From the NCBI GenBank assembly GCA_015060395.1, contig SUYP01000007.1, positions 1-64,000 of the forward strand: a stretch of DNA of 64,000 nt. Direction: 5' to 3'. The DNA is from Bacteroidales bacterium. GTDB lineage: Bacteria > Bacteroidota > Bacteroidia > Bacteroidales > UBA932. Position 1 is the stretch's first letter. Each line of letters begins with the position of its first letter. The notes under the pieces are model-generated. The model worked only from the letters and a program-made list of their open reading frames with translations. It searched no databases and was not told the DNA's origin. This document shows, piece after piece, positions 8,290 through 16,124 of this stretch. The position numbers were made by a program, and so were the translations under genes.

Positions 8290-9753
8290 TCAATATAGAT
8301 ACTTTTCAAATTCTGAAACCTTATCCAACACGTCTTCAATTTTGACATAGTCAAATAGATTATTTCCGTATGGAAGTTTCATTACCTCCAAGATTTCGCC
8401 ATCGCTAGACAGCCTCAATTCATTGCCCTGTGAAGATCCTACACCTTTTAATCTAAATATCAAGTTATAATCAAGAACCGGTTGTAAAGTTGGTATCAGC
8501 GGAATCATTGGTAATCCGCACAGCTCTCTGACATGATCAATTTCATTATATTGTCTTGGCAAGTTAACAACCATTTCTAGTATTTTTCGGGAATTCAAAC
8601 TAAACGTTTTACATATAGCCATAAAGGCTAGCAACGGTTTGGCAGTAGTGATATATAACTCATCAAAACAAGATCTGGCTTGTTCCATATTTGCCATCGC
8701 TATCAAATGTTCTTTTTTTACTAGAACACTAATCTTATCTCTTCTATATTGCTTTGCTGCAAAGTGTACCCGATCTTTCATACTTCTGATATTCTCAGGT
8801 AACTCATCTATAAGCGACTTTGCATTAGTAACTATTTCCATTGCCAATGTGTTCGACACAACAGAATCTTTTACATATTCGTCAATCAAACAGCCAATAT
8901 GCTTTGCAATCTTATCCCTGATAGAATACTCGAATGGACAAACTGCAGAGAACTTACTTATATAGCCCTTGAAATCTGTTTTTTCTCCATACATATGATG
9001 GTATATCTTTTCAACGTTCTTAAAGTCGCATAGCAAAAGGATTTTGTTAAAGTTGAATTTGTTTTTAGTACCGTCGTCATAACCATTAGTATATGCCATA
9101 TGGGCTGACAGGATATTTAGTATCCGAAATATATGCCCAGGGTCGATTCTATCCAAATCCTCGACAACCAAAACAACCTTTCTATCATTTTCTTTCCTAG
9201 CTTGAACAAGCGAACATATCAAATTAGTTACGGCATCCAATTCATAAATACCACCTTTCTCGGTGCTAAATGATAGCAGATACTCCTTATATGGATTCCC
9301 GTGAGCATCCGAAAGTTTTTCACACGATTCCCAGATTTTTAATAAGGTATTTACAACTTTACCCGGAGAAAATGTCAATTCCACTCCGCACACAGACGCA
9401 TTGATGTCTGGAATACATTCCGAAATATCCTCTTTAGATTCGAGTATTGCCTTCCTTATAATGCCTAGCTTCGTTGCGTCCAATCCATCAATAAGTGTAT
9501 CATCCAACGCAATTAATCCAAATAAGATATCTCTTTTGATATACTCTAAAATATCCCTATTATCGCATATCTGATAATTAGTCGGATAAATTGTTATAAA
9601 GTCATATTCTTCTACCTCAGATTTGATAAACTCATTAAGGAAATAACTCTTTCCTTCGCCAAATGGTGCAGAAAGAATACACCTATCGTTTTCTCTAAAG
9701 TATCGCTTAAAACTATTGATCTCTTCATCAAGAGGTGCAAAGATATCTTTCAT
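8290..9753 (-). CDS. KAP-family P-loop NTPase
   Basis: A 487-residue NTPase. Walker A is APFGEGKS (29-36), and a Walker B stretch with LVVEDLDRID lies near residue 197; the DLDR form is typical of KAP NTPases. KAP proteins are often linked to membranes and several act in phage defence, but this one shows no membrane insert of its own. The C-terminal 180 residues are not recognised. An upstream ATG at 9831 would add 26 residues, but a -7 box at 9767-9774 lies inside that stretch, so I choose 9753. The neighbour at 9834-10,310 supplies a membrane helix and coiled coil and may be its partner. Confidence 0.72.
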   Translation of the reverse strand: MKDIFAPLDEEINSFKRYFRENDRCILSAPFGEGKSYFLNEFIKSEVEEYDFITIYPTNYQICDNRDILEYIKRDILFGLIALDDTLIDGLDATKLGIIRKAILESKEDISECIPDINASVCGVELTFSPGKVVNTLLKIWESCEKLSDAHGNPYKEYLLSFSTEKGGIYELDAVTNLICSLVQARKENDRKVVLVVEDLDRIDPGHIFRILNILSAHMAYTNGYDDGTKNKFNFNKILLLCDFKNVEKIYHHMYGEKTDFKGYISKFSAVCPFEYSIRDKIAKHIGCLIDEYVKDSVVSNTLAMEIVTNAKSLIDELPENIRSMKDRVHFAAKQYRRDKISVLVKKEHLIAMANMEQARSCFDELYITTAKPLLAFMAICKTFSLNSRKILEMVVNLPRQYNEIDHVRELCGLPMIPLIPTLQPVLDYNLIFRLKGVGSSQGNELRLSSDGEILEVMKLPYGNNLFDYVKIEDVLDKVSEFEKYLY

Positions 9754-9766
9754 GGCATATTTTTTA

Positions 9767-9774
9767 CAAATATA
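9767..9774 (-). promoter_or_regulatory. -7 box of KAP NTPase gene
   Basis: TATATTTG on the minus strand, 13 bases before the ATG at 9753. It fixes the start choice and suggests the gene has its own promoter apart from the gene upstream. Confidence 0.5.
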
Positions 9775-9833
9775 ATAACTATCTGTCAAGCTATAGCACA
9801 TCAATAAGATTTGCACCCACAACTCATACAAAA

Positions 9834-10310
9834 CTATATCATAACCACATGCACAGCAAGAGCAATTACAACTAAAAAGAACATTGTAAATACGAGTTTA
9901 TGCTTAGACTCGATGTTTTCTGCGTTCTCTTTGATTGTTGTCATCATATCTTCCGATGCTTTATTTTGCTTGGCCAGATCTTTCTTGATGGTTTCTAATG
10001 CTGACTTGATGTGCCTGAGATCTGAAACAATGTCATTCAGCACATTCTTCTGCTCAGTCAGTACCATACACGCTTCAATGGACTTGATCAAGGCTCCATA
10101 GATACAAGTGTCGCGTGAGTATTCGCGGGAATGTCCTGGATTCAGGATTGGATCCGCTATTTCCATTGGTTGCTTCAACTGTTCTTCAATCTTCCGTAAT
10201 CTTGTTGAAATCATTCCGACTTCCTTCGCAAGATCGTCGATGGTGGAAAGGTGTTCATAAATGCCTTCGAGGGCTTGGAGTTCTGTGAGTGAGTTGTTTT
10301 GCTTTGCCAT
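9834..10310 (-). CDS. Coiled-coil protein with C-terminal membrane helix
   Basis: A 158-residue protein of no known family. Residues about 5-50 and 80-135 have the charged, leucine-spaced pattern of coiled coils. The last 20 residues (around FTMFFLVVIALAV) form a single membrane helix that ends the chain, so the bulk should face the cytoplasm as a tail-anchored protein. It is encoded just upstream of the KAP NTPase on the same strand with an 80-base gap. The pair may work together, with this protein as membrane anchor or effector. That link is inference from position only. No catalytic residues are apparent. Confidence 0.65.
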   Translation of the reverse strand: MAKQNNSLTELQALEGIYEHLSTIDDLAKEVGMISTRLRKIEEQLKQPMEIADPILNPGHSREYSRDTCIYGALIKSIEACMVLTEQKNVLNDIVSDLRHIKSALETIKKDLAKQNKASEDMMTTIKENAENIESKHKLVFTMFFLVVIALAVHVVMI

Positions 10311-10347
10311 AATTGTCTGGGATTTATATGTTTATAATCTTATAATT

Positions 10348-10494
10348 CTATAGCCTTGGACCTCGTTTCTTATTTGGTGCGAGGTCTTGTTCCTCGGATT
10401 TCTTTTCCTGGCCGGAGGCTATGAGACCGATGGCGAGGTCGACTGCGAGCATTGAGAGGTCGGTGGTCCTGAGCCTGGCCGCCGACATCGACAT
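10348..10494 (-). CDS. Possible small ORF, 48 residues
   Basis: A short frame starting MSMSAARLRTTDLSML and ending KKRGPRL, directly before the coiled-coil gene on the same strand. It has a short hydrophobic stretch (MLAVDLAIGLIA) and a charged tail. The DNA is GC-richer than its neighbours, and an in-frame stop lies just upstream of the first ATG. It could be a small leader gene or a remnant of a lost gene. I recognise no family. Confidence 0.3.
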   Translation of the reverse strand: MSMSAARLRTTDLSMLAVDLAIGLIASGQEKKSEEQDLAPNKKRGPRL

Positions 10495-10649
10495 TCACAC
10501 CGCCAGTGAGAACATTATCAATCTTGAAGAAGCTGAGGTTTCTATTTCTAAAGATTCATCGAGATAATTGCACTGACTTATATATGGTGATTAAAGATTA
10601 TACAGCTACAGGCACAGTTTATGGTAACGCAGTATCAAATTCTTTCACT

Positions 10650-12041
10650 ATGGTAACCATCTATTTTGACACTCATATATTCAGCCATCTGTACAAATGC
10701 CAAGAGGAGAAGTTTCATGTTTTACGTAGAAAGATACTAGAACACAAGGAGGAATTTATCTTTTTGTATTCAGATGCTCATTTACAAGATCTTTACAATG
10801 ATTCCACAGATACCAAGTACCGGGAATTAGAGTTTATGAAAGATATTGTTAATGACTATCATATCACATACAATGCTCCTATTATACAAGTTAATCTGGA
10901 AACTCCACATAATCGGTTTCAATCGATAAAACCAATTGAAGACACCAGCTGGATTGATGAGATTGATCCGAACAATTTAAGCGATGAGCAAATTATCTCG
11001 CTTAGGAATTCGATGGACATTATTGCAAAAGATTTAAATGGAGAACTTGCACCGGAATGGCCTTTCACAAGAGTCCCGCTCGGCAAAAGCGGAGACCCAT
11101 TTGATAAAGAGTCAATGAAGGCAATGGTGAATTTTGTCAATAAGAATCATTTGGGTGCGAATGGAACATATAAAAGAGTTCGTGATTTAGCTTCTGCCAT
11201 ATACAACCCGAAGCATATCCGCGTTGACAAGAATACGGATTTAAATGCAATTGCCAAAGAGACATTTTTAGAGTCGCCTTTTGACAAAATATTGTCGGCA
11301 CTCAGTAAACAGTTTGGCCTGACTAATCCGGATAATTCTCAAATATATTTACTTCATTATTATTTTCTTGATAATTGGGGACTATGTCCAGAAAAGAGGA
11401 AGACAGTAAAGGCCCGTAATCTGCTTATCGATAGCGCTCATAGTTATTTGGCATCATATTGCGATTGCCTGGTTAGTGATGACAAAGGCATAAGAACTAA
11501 AAGCGAAGTATTATATAAACGCTACGGAATTGACACTGCCATATATACGATTGATGAATTTATCGAAAAATTTGACGAAGCCATTGCTAATAATCAAAAA
11601 TCCGTAAGTGAATACATATTTGAAACTATTGAGGATCATACTAAATCTGAGACAATCAAGATAGACAAATATGAAGGACGTACGTTTACACACATCAAAC
11701 CGCACCATTCATATTTCGGCTACTTTAACCAAATGATAGAGGCGTACTCGGAAAACGACTGGGGCATAATGTTAGGAAAACGCAATGGACTGAATCAATC
11801 TATCCTACTTAGAGAGATCGAAATTATTGTCAATCGAATCAGTAAAGTATTTGCTAATATTGGATTTGAATATCAACCATTCCAATTTGAGACAGAAAGC
11901 GAACAACTCAAGGAAGATAATTGGATCGGACGAGCGTGGAGATGCCCTAACTTCATCATCAGATTAGAAAAGCTAAAAGGATATGCAAATCTCTGCTTAA
12001 TAATATCTCCTTTGGCAGAACAGTCGGCTCAAACAGCTTAG
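10650..12041 (+). CDS. PIN-like domain protein
   Basis: A 463-residue protein whose ends look like a split PIN-type nuclease fold. The first strand, TIYFDTHIFS, offers an early Asp. Near residues 300-330 a helix with LLIDSAHSYLASYCDCLVSD gives further acidic residues, followed by the usual short strand and helix (YTIDEFIEKF). The middle (about 60-290) is helical and unrecognised, and about 100 unassigned residues follow the fold. PIN domains cut RNA with a cluster of acidic residues. The frame is open to an ATG at 10,506, but 10,650 places the first strand right at the N-terminus as is usual, so I prefer it. No antitoxin-like partner is adjacent. The family call is moderate. Confidence 0.55.
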   Translation: MVTIYFDTHIFSHLYKCQEEKFHVLRRKILEHKEEFIFLYSDAHLQDLYNDSTDTKYRELEFMKDIVNDYHITYNAPIIQVNLETPHNRFQSIKPIEDTSWIDEIDPNNLSDEQIISLRNSMDIIAKDLNGELAPEWPFTRVPLGKSGDPFDKESMKAMVNFVNKNHLGANGTYKRVRDLASAIYNPKHIRVDKNTDLNAIAKETFLESPFDKILSALSKQFGLTNPDNSQIYLLHYYFLDNWGLCPEKRKTVKARNLLIDSAHSYLASYCDCLVSDDKGIRTKSEVLYKRYGIDTAIYTIDEFIEKFDEAIANNQKSVSEYIFETIEDHTKSETIKIDKYEGRTFTHIKPHHSYFGYFNQMIEAYSENDWGIMLGKRNGLNQSILLREIEIIVNRISKVFANIGFEYQPFQFETESEQLKEDNWIGRAWRCPNFIIRLEKLKGYANLCLIISPLAEQSAQTA

Positions 12042-12061
12042 CTTTCTCAATTGCAACCCAT

Positions 12062-12106
12062 ATAAATTGCCAAATCTCATATTTTTTATAAGATTTGGCA
12101 ATTTAT
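12062..12106 (+). terminator. Long hairpin after PIN-like gene
   Basis: A perfect 16-base stem (12,062-12,077 with 12,091-12,106) around a 13-base loop, 20 bases after the stop codon. No strong T run follows, so it may act as an mRNA end-stabiliser as much as a terminator. Confidence 0.6.
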
Positions 12107-12183
12107 GTATAGCAGTACAATACTGCCTCACTCATTAGCACACGTCAAAACTTGCTATTAATCAATTTATTATATAGAAAATA

Positions 12184-12216
12184 TGCATTATTATACAGTC
12201 ACTATATAATAATGCA
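12184..12216. repeat. Perfect 12-base hairpin in gap
   Basis: TGCATTATTATA (12,184-12,195) pairs with TATAATAATGCA (12,205-12,216) around a 9-base loop. It is the second of three hairpins in the gap 12,042-12,339, which has no gene. Confidence 0.45.
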
Positions 12217-12281
12217 AATCGCTCATTCCTCGAAACCTCTCAATCGAGTGATATTCACCTATTGTGAGGATGCCCAGTAAT

Positions 12282-12316
12282 AAAAAGAGCCCAGTGACTT
12301 GACAAATCACTGAGCT
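12282..12316 (-). terminator. Intrinsic terminator of RhuM operon
   Basis: On the minus strand AGC-a-CAGTGA pairs with TCACTG-c-GCT, with CTTTTT directly after the stem. It lies 24 bases beyond the stop of the STAS-like gene. Confidence 0.65.
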
Positions 12317-12339
12317 AGCCTATAAATCATTTTATTTTG

Positions 12340-12588
12340 CTAAAAAACAACTGTACTCATATACTTAAGCAAGTCATCTACATTCTCAAAGTTCAAGACA
12401 TTAGATGTAGGACGAATTGTCTTTACTTTCGTTTGAGTCTTACTTACAGATGTTATCATTGCCTGAATGTCCTCTGGAACATTTGTAATCTCCACCTTAA
12501 AAGGCAATGACGAAGCATCCTTCAAAAAGAGATTATAGAACTCATCTATAAAACTCCTGGTAGCAAATTTGATATCCTTGCAGTCCAT
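12340..12588 (-). CDS. STAS-like (DUF4325) small protein
   Basis: An 82-residue protein resembling the C-terminal half of the STAS-like DUF4325 domain: a helix with FATRSFIDEFYNLFL, a strand (FKVEITNV), and a helix (EDIQAMITSV). The usual N-terminal half of that domain is missing, and an in-frame stop 14 codons upstream rules out a simple extension. It lies 39 bases downstream of rhuM on the same strand and is followed by a terminator, so both are likely co-transcribed. DUF4325 proteins are thought to be regulatory partners of kinases or NTPases. Its role here is unknown. Confidence 0.5.
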   Translation of the reverse strand: MDCKDIKFATRSFIDEFYNLFLKDASSLPFKVEITNVPEDIQAMITSVSKTQTKVKTIRPTSNVLNFENVDDLLKYMSTVVF

Positions 12589-12627
12589 AGTGCAAGTATA
12601 GGCTTCGTCCGGTATGGGAGGTTTTTC

Positions 12628-13629
12628 TTATTTCAATTTCTTAACTACCTTATCAAAGTCAGACTCGATCTTCTGGGTCTTATTGAATTGTTCGTATTCT
12701 TTCCCTGCCTTGCGTTCTGCCTGTATCCTCGATACTTTACCTCTATCAGTTAGAATCTGATACTTCCTGAATGATAAGAATTCGTTTACACTTGCCGCAA
12801 ATTCTTCCATTGTAAAGGTGTTTTCCCTCTCTACCAGATCTTCAATATAATCGAAATATCCTGTGACAGCTCGTTCCAGACGCTTGATTTCCTGCTCCTG
12901 AAGATAATTCTTTGCGACCATTACATCAGACTTCAAGATTCTGCCATCCGGAGAATGTTTCCACGTTGTCAGACCCATATTATCCTTAGTGCTATCTGCT
13001 TTAGAATAGATAATTTCAGCAGCTGTCTGTCCTGTTATAGCATAATGGAACTTATTCTGGACCATTGCATAGAAATCTTTCGTGATATCTGAGTCGCGAT
13101 CATAATCGAGACTACACTCCGCAAAAATATCCGTTATCTGCTGCCATATACGTCTCTCACTTGCACGGATTGAACGGATTCGCTCCAGCAATTCACGGAA
13201 ATAATCTTTACCGAATACCTCACCACCCTGTTTCAATCTCTCATCATCCAGCACAAAACCCTTGAGCATATATTCCTTCAAGACATTAGTAGCCCAAATA
13301 CGGAAATGAGTCGCCTTCACTGAACTTACACGATAGCCGACAGAAATGATTGCATCAAGATTGTAGAACTGCGTTTCCTGAGTCTGTGTTTTACCCTCTA
13401 TCGCGCCGTGTTGAGTGGTTATTTCCATTTTGGAAATAACCACTTCCTCGTGTAATTCTCCCTCTGCAAAGATATTCTTCAAATGCTTGTTAATTGCTGG
13501 AACCTGCACTCCAAACAACTGAGCCATAGCCTTTTGAGTCAGCCACAACGTCTCATCCCTTACAACAGCCTCAACATTCACATCTCCCTGCGGTGTGCTG
13601 TACATCAAAAACTGTATCTCTTTGTTCAT
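12628..13629 (-). CDS. rhuM: RhuM family protein
   Basis: A 333-residue protein with the full RhuM pattern (PF13310). The N-terminus begins with a short strand and then LWLTQKAMAQLFGV, a helix-turn-helix-like segment. This is followed by the conserved YNLDAIISVGYRVSS (about 111-125) and the stretch FRIWATNVLKEYMLKGFVLD. RhuM was named from a Salmonella pathogenicity island, but its biochemical role is not settled. In many bacteria it lies inside type I restriction loci or genomic islands, consistent with this region. No hsd genes are present, although a remnant at 13,680-13,847 lies just upstream. The length and start are normal for the family. Confidence 0.9.
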   Translation of the reverse strand: MNKEIQFLMYSTPQGDVNVEAVVRDETLWLTQKAMAQLFGVQVPAINKHLKNIFAEGELHEEVVISKMEITTQHGAIEGKTQTQETQFYNLDAIISVGYRVSSVKATHFRIWATNVLKEYMLKGFVLDDERLKQGGEVFGKDYFRELLERIRSIRASERRIWQQITDIFAECSLDYDRDSDITKDFYAMVQNKFHYAITGQTAAEIIYSKADSTKDNMGLTTWKHSPDGRILKSDVMVAKNYLQEQEIKRLERAVTGYFDYIEDLVERENTFTMEEFAASVNEFLSFRKYQILTDRGKVSRIQAERKAGKEYEQFNKTQKIESDFDKVVKKLK

Positions 13630-13679
13630 ATCAAGTATAATTTAGCCTTGTAAATATAGTTATTATCTTTCAATCTACA

Positions 13680-13847
13680 TTACTCCAACATACTCACCAG
13701 ATCCCTCTTCATATCCTCGTCGATTTCTTTCGCATTCGCTTCAGCGACCTTGTACCCACGTCCCAACCCCTGCCACTCCGTGACATCCTCTTTCAGAGCA
13801 ACGCATATTTCGCAGATTGCCGGTTTTGTGCCGGAGACCGCGTGCAT
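13680..13847 (-). pseudogene. Probable gene remnant, 55 codons
   Basis: A short frame starting MHAVSGTKPAICEIC and ending DEDMKRDLVSMLE before a stop. The acidic, helical C-terminus looks like the end of a larger enzyme. The N-terminal part resembles the minus-strand peptide HAIPGKTPAICKI near 811-855 at the other end of the island. I read it as a remnant, but a real small gene is possible. The rest of the gap to 13,947 shows nothing clear. Confidence 0.35.
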
Positions 13848-13947
13848 TCATAAAGCCCCGCCCATTAAACCTTTCTCTTCAGAATGTGTCTATATAAGTG
13901 AGTACTCAAGAAACACATATTGTTGAACCCATTAAAATGACAAGGCT

Positions 13948-14265
13948 ATGAAGAGAAGAATTATGATGGTATCAGCTATGATACTCCTGATCGGTTCACA
14001 GATGCAGATGTACGCACAGAAGAAGGGTGGACCTGATTTCAAGAGACCTGGAATGGAGATGAGGATGGATTGCAGACCAGGCAGACATCCAGTCAGGAAA
14101 GCTATCAGTCAGGGTGAGATCGAGAGGCTGCAGAACTTCTATATGAGGAAGTACGGAGTAAGACTCTCAAAGAAGGAGGCGGAAAAGATCCTCATCGTGG
14201 AAATGAGAGACAGAGGTGACAGGGCATTTGCCGGAAAGAAACCAAGGACAAGACACTATAGGTAA
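13948..14265 (+). CDS. Small secreted basic protein, unknown
   Basis: A 105-residue protein. Residues 1-23 are a signal peptide (MKRRIMMVSAMILLIGSQ, then a likely cut after MYAQ). The mature part is very basic and rich in Met, Arg and Pro near its start, then forms a helix (EIERLQNFYMRKYGVRLSKK) and ends in KPRTRHYR. It probably sits in the periplasm. No family is recognised. It is followed by a strong hairpin, so it is likely a single-gene transcript, and it marks the change from the AT-rich island to ordinary chromosome. Confidence 0.6.
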   Translation: MKRRIMMVSAMILLIGSQMQMYAQKKGGPDFKRPGMEMRMDCRPGRHPVRKAISQGEIERLQNFYMRKYGVRLSKKEAEKILIVEMRDRGDRAFAGKKPRTRHYR

Positions 14266-14274
14266 CAATAGACA

Positions 14275-14306
14275 GAGCCGGTCTCAGGTACGCTTGAGAC
14301 CGGCTC
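14275..14306 (+). terminator. Terminator hairpin
   Basis: GAGCCGGTCTCA (14,275-14,286) pairs perfectly with TGAGACCGGCTC (14,295-14,306) around 8 bases, 9 bases after the stop of the small secreted protein gene. Confidence 0.7.
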
Positions 14307-14337
14307 ATCTGTATATGCCGCGGAGGAGTCCCAAAGA

Positions 14338-14369
14338 TTTGCTATTTGGCGCTACTTTTATTATTTTTG
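14338..14369 (+). promoter_or_regulatory. Promoter of the TM2 operon
   Basis: TTTGC (14,338-14,342), 19 bases, then TATTTTTG (14,362-14,369). This is a full match to the Bacteroidetes promoter pattern and lies 25 bases before the first ATG. Confidence 0.75.
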
Positions 14370-14394
14370 TGCAAACGACTTAAATTAAGGAATT

Positions 14395-14856
14395 ATGACT
14401 TACTGCAAGAACTGTGGAAAAGCCTTGGAAGAAGGCGCTAACTTCTGCCCGGAATGCGGGACAAAAGTTGAAATCACCATCCCCGTACCGGCTCCTGCCG
14501 GCACTACCGACAACAAAAGAGAGGAAAAAGTCAAATATTGGCTTATAAGCAATGCTTCCAAGCTGCCGGAAGCACAGATCCATATCATCCGGGATAGGCT
14601 TATGAATATGTCCGATGCAGATTTCGAAAGGGTAACATACGTTCAGTTCACCGACCCTACTCTTATGCTCATAATCTCCATCTTCTTCGGAATGCTCGGA
14701 GTTGACAGGTTCGCTCTGGGCGATATCGGTCTCGGATTGGGCAAGCTCCTCACCTGTGGCGGAATCTATATCTGGTGGCTTGTGGACCTGTTCTACATTA
14801 TGGATGCTACCAAAGAAAAGAACTTTGCAAAATTCAATTCAGCATTATACATCTGA
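14395..14856 (+). CDS. Zinc-ribbon and TM2 domain membrane protein
   Basis: A 153-residue protein. Residues 4-22 form a zinc ribbon with two CxxC pairs (CKNC, CPEC). A short linker and a helical segment follow, then a TM2 domain (about 87-150) with two membrane helices and the conserved GxxGxDRFALG turn. TM2 proteins are small membrane proteins of unclear function. It begins an operon under a clear promoter, and its stop codon overlaps the start of the CD225-like gene by one base, so the three membrane proteins are made together. Confidence 0.82.
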   Translation: MTYCKNCGKALEEGANFCPECGTKVEITIPVPAPAGTTDNKREEKVKYWLISNASKLPEAQIHIIRDRLMNMSDADFERVTYVQFTDPTLMLIISIFFGMLGVDRFALGDIGLGLGKLLTCGGIYIWWLVDLFYIMDATKEKNFAKFNSALYI

Positions 14857-15116
14857 TGAACGAGAACAGAATCTGTCCGGAAACCCACCTGACCAAAGCC
14901 ATAATAGTCACGGTCTTCTGCTGCCTTCCTTTCGGAATCGCCAGCATTATGTTTGCCAGCAAAGTAGCCTCCTGCTTCGCGATAGGAAACTATCAGGAGG
15001 CGATGGAGAAGAGCAAGGAGGCAAACAAATGGGCCAACATAGGCATCATAGCCGGCCTTATATATTACATCATCTATATCGTGATAATACTGGTCTGCGT
15101 AATTAACGAACTCTGA
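14856..15116 (+). CDS. CD225/dispanin family membrane protein
   Basis: An 86-residue protein with the dispanin layout: a half-buried first helix with CCLPFGIASIMFASKV, a cytoplasmic loop (YQEAMEKSKEANKW), and a second membrane helix. Eukaryotic members (IFITM) stiffen membranes; bacterial roles are poorly known. The ATG at 14,856 overlaps the previous TGA as TGATG, which supports this start over a longer frame. It lies between the TM2 and DUF2752 genes. Confidence 0.82.
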   Translation: MNENRICPETHLTKAIIVTVFCCLPFGIASIMFASKVASCFAIGNYQEAMEKSKEANKWANIGIIAGLIYYIIYIVIILVCVINEL

Positions 15117-15117
15117 T

Positions 15118-15504
15118 TTGACAGGAAGAAAAAGAATTTTCATCGTCGTATCAATGATAATCTGCGGAATCGCGGCAACTGTGGTTTACGGTATGTTCGA
15201 TCCCGCAGAATCTGCCTTTTTCCCGAAATGCCCGTTTCTGCTTCTGACTGGAGGGCTGAGATGTCCCGGATGCGGATCCCAGAGAGCCATACACTCCCTT
15301 CTGCACCTCGAATTCAAAGAAGCCTTCCTCTATAATCCTCTGGTCATAATCAGTATCCCCTTTCTCATCCTGCTTGCAGCCGCTGCCTTGGTGAAGGAAA
15401 GCAGGCCCGGGTTCTATAACAAGGTGAACAGCAGCCTTTTGTCAAAGACGCTGCTCGTCATCATAATCGTCTGGTGGATAGTCAGAAACATCATCGGCCT
15501 ATAG
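15118..15504 (+). CDS. DUF2752 membrane protein
   Basis: A 128-residue protein with three predicted membrane helices and the DUF2752 signature CPF...GLRCPGCGSQRA, where a paired cysteine motif may bind metal. The function is unknown. The best start is a TTG at 15,118, one base after the previous stop; there is no ATG until residue 13, which would cut into the first helix. The 3' end overlaps the convergent gene at 15,499 by 6 bases. Confidence 0.78.
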   Translation: MTGRKRIFIVVSMIICGIAATVVYGMFDPAESAFFPKCPFLLLTGGLRCPGCGSQRAIHSLLHLEFKEAFLYNPLVIISIPFLILLAAAALVKESRPGFYNKVNSSLLSKTLLVIIIVWWIVRNIIGL

Positions 15505-16074
15505 GGCCAGTCTTGCCGAGATCTCTGCATACAGACCCGGTCTGATCTTATAGGCGACATCCGAAGAATATACGGTCTGCTGTGCCTTGGCAAATCTGGA
15601 TGCAGCCTCATTCTGAAGGTCGAAAGTCTTTGCTACATAATTCCCGATCCTATGGGCTTCCAGACGGAATCCCGCCCTTTGCCTGAGTCCCTTGAGGGCC
15701 CTTCTGCGGGCAAAGACACCTGAGTTCTGCCATATATCGAACACTTCTTTCGCGAATTCGTGAAGGCTTGCAGCCGCGGCAGCCTCAAAACGGGCCTCAT
15801 TGCAGGCTTCATTCAAAGGCTTCAGGACATCAGCTGCAGCTGCTGCAAGTGCCGAAGAATCAAATGCAGAATCAAGCACTGAAGCATTGGCCTCATAGAC
15901 AGAACAGAACTCTGCCGCCACATCTTTCAATCCGGCCGGCAAAGGAAGGTCATAATACAGATCCAGAAGCTGCTCCAGAAGGTCGTATGCCCTCACCTGA
16001 GCGTCCAGAGAATATTTTCCGGACACCGCCACCGTTTCCATATCCTTGATGCATTTTCTAATCAGGCTTTCCAT
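15499..16074 (-). CDS. Unrecognised helical protein
   Basis: A 191-residue soluble protein, almost all helix and rich in Ala, with no signal peptide or membrane segment. The pattern resembles Bacteroidales-specific helical proteins of unknown function, but no family is recognised. It is transcribed divergently from the dipeptide epimerase gene under an overlapping promoter (-7 box TAACTTTG at 16,095-16,102) and its end overlaps the DUF2752 gene. Confidence 0.65.
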   Translation of the reverse strand: MESLIRKCIKDMETVAVSGKYSLDAQVRAYDLLEQLLDLYYDLPLPAGLKDVAAEFCSVYEANASVLDSAFDSSALAAAAADVLKPLNEACNEARFEAAAAASLHEFAKEVFDIWQNSGVFARRRALKGLRQRAGFRLEAHRIGNYVAKTFDLQNEAASRFAKAQQTVYSSDVAYKIRPGLYAEISARLAL

Positions 16075-16087
16075 ATAAGTTCATATA

Positions 16088-16123
16088 TTTGCTGCAAAGT
16101 TAAGAAAGTGATTATTTTTGCAA
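16088..16123. promoter_or_regulatory. Overlapping divergent promoters
   Basis: Plus strand: TTTGC (16,088-16,092), 20 bases, TATTTTTG (16,113-16,120). Minus strand: TTGC (16,123-16,120), 17 bases, TAACTTTG (16,102-16,095). The two promoters occupy the same 36 bases. The plus -7 box ends 4 bases before the epimerase ATG, so that mRNA may have almost no leader. Confidence 0.65.
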
Positions 16124-16124
16124 T

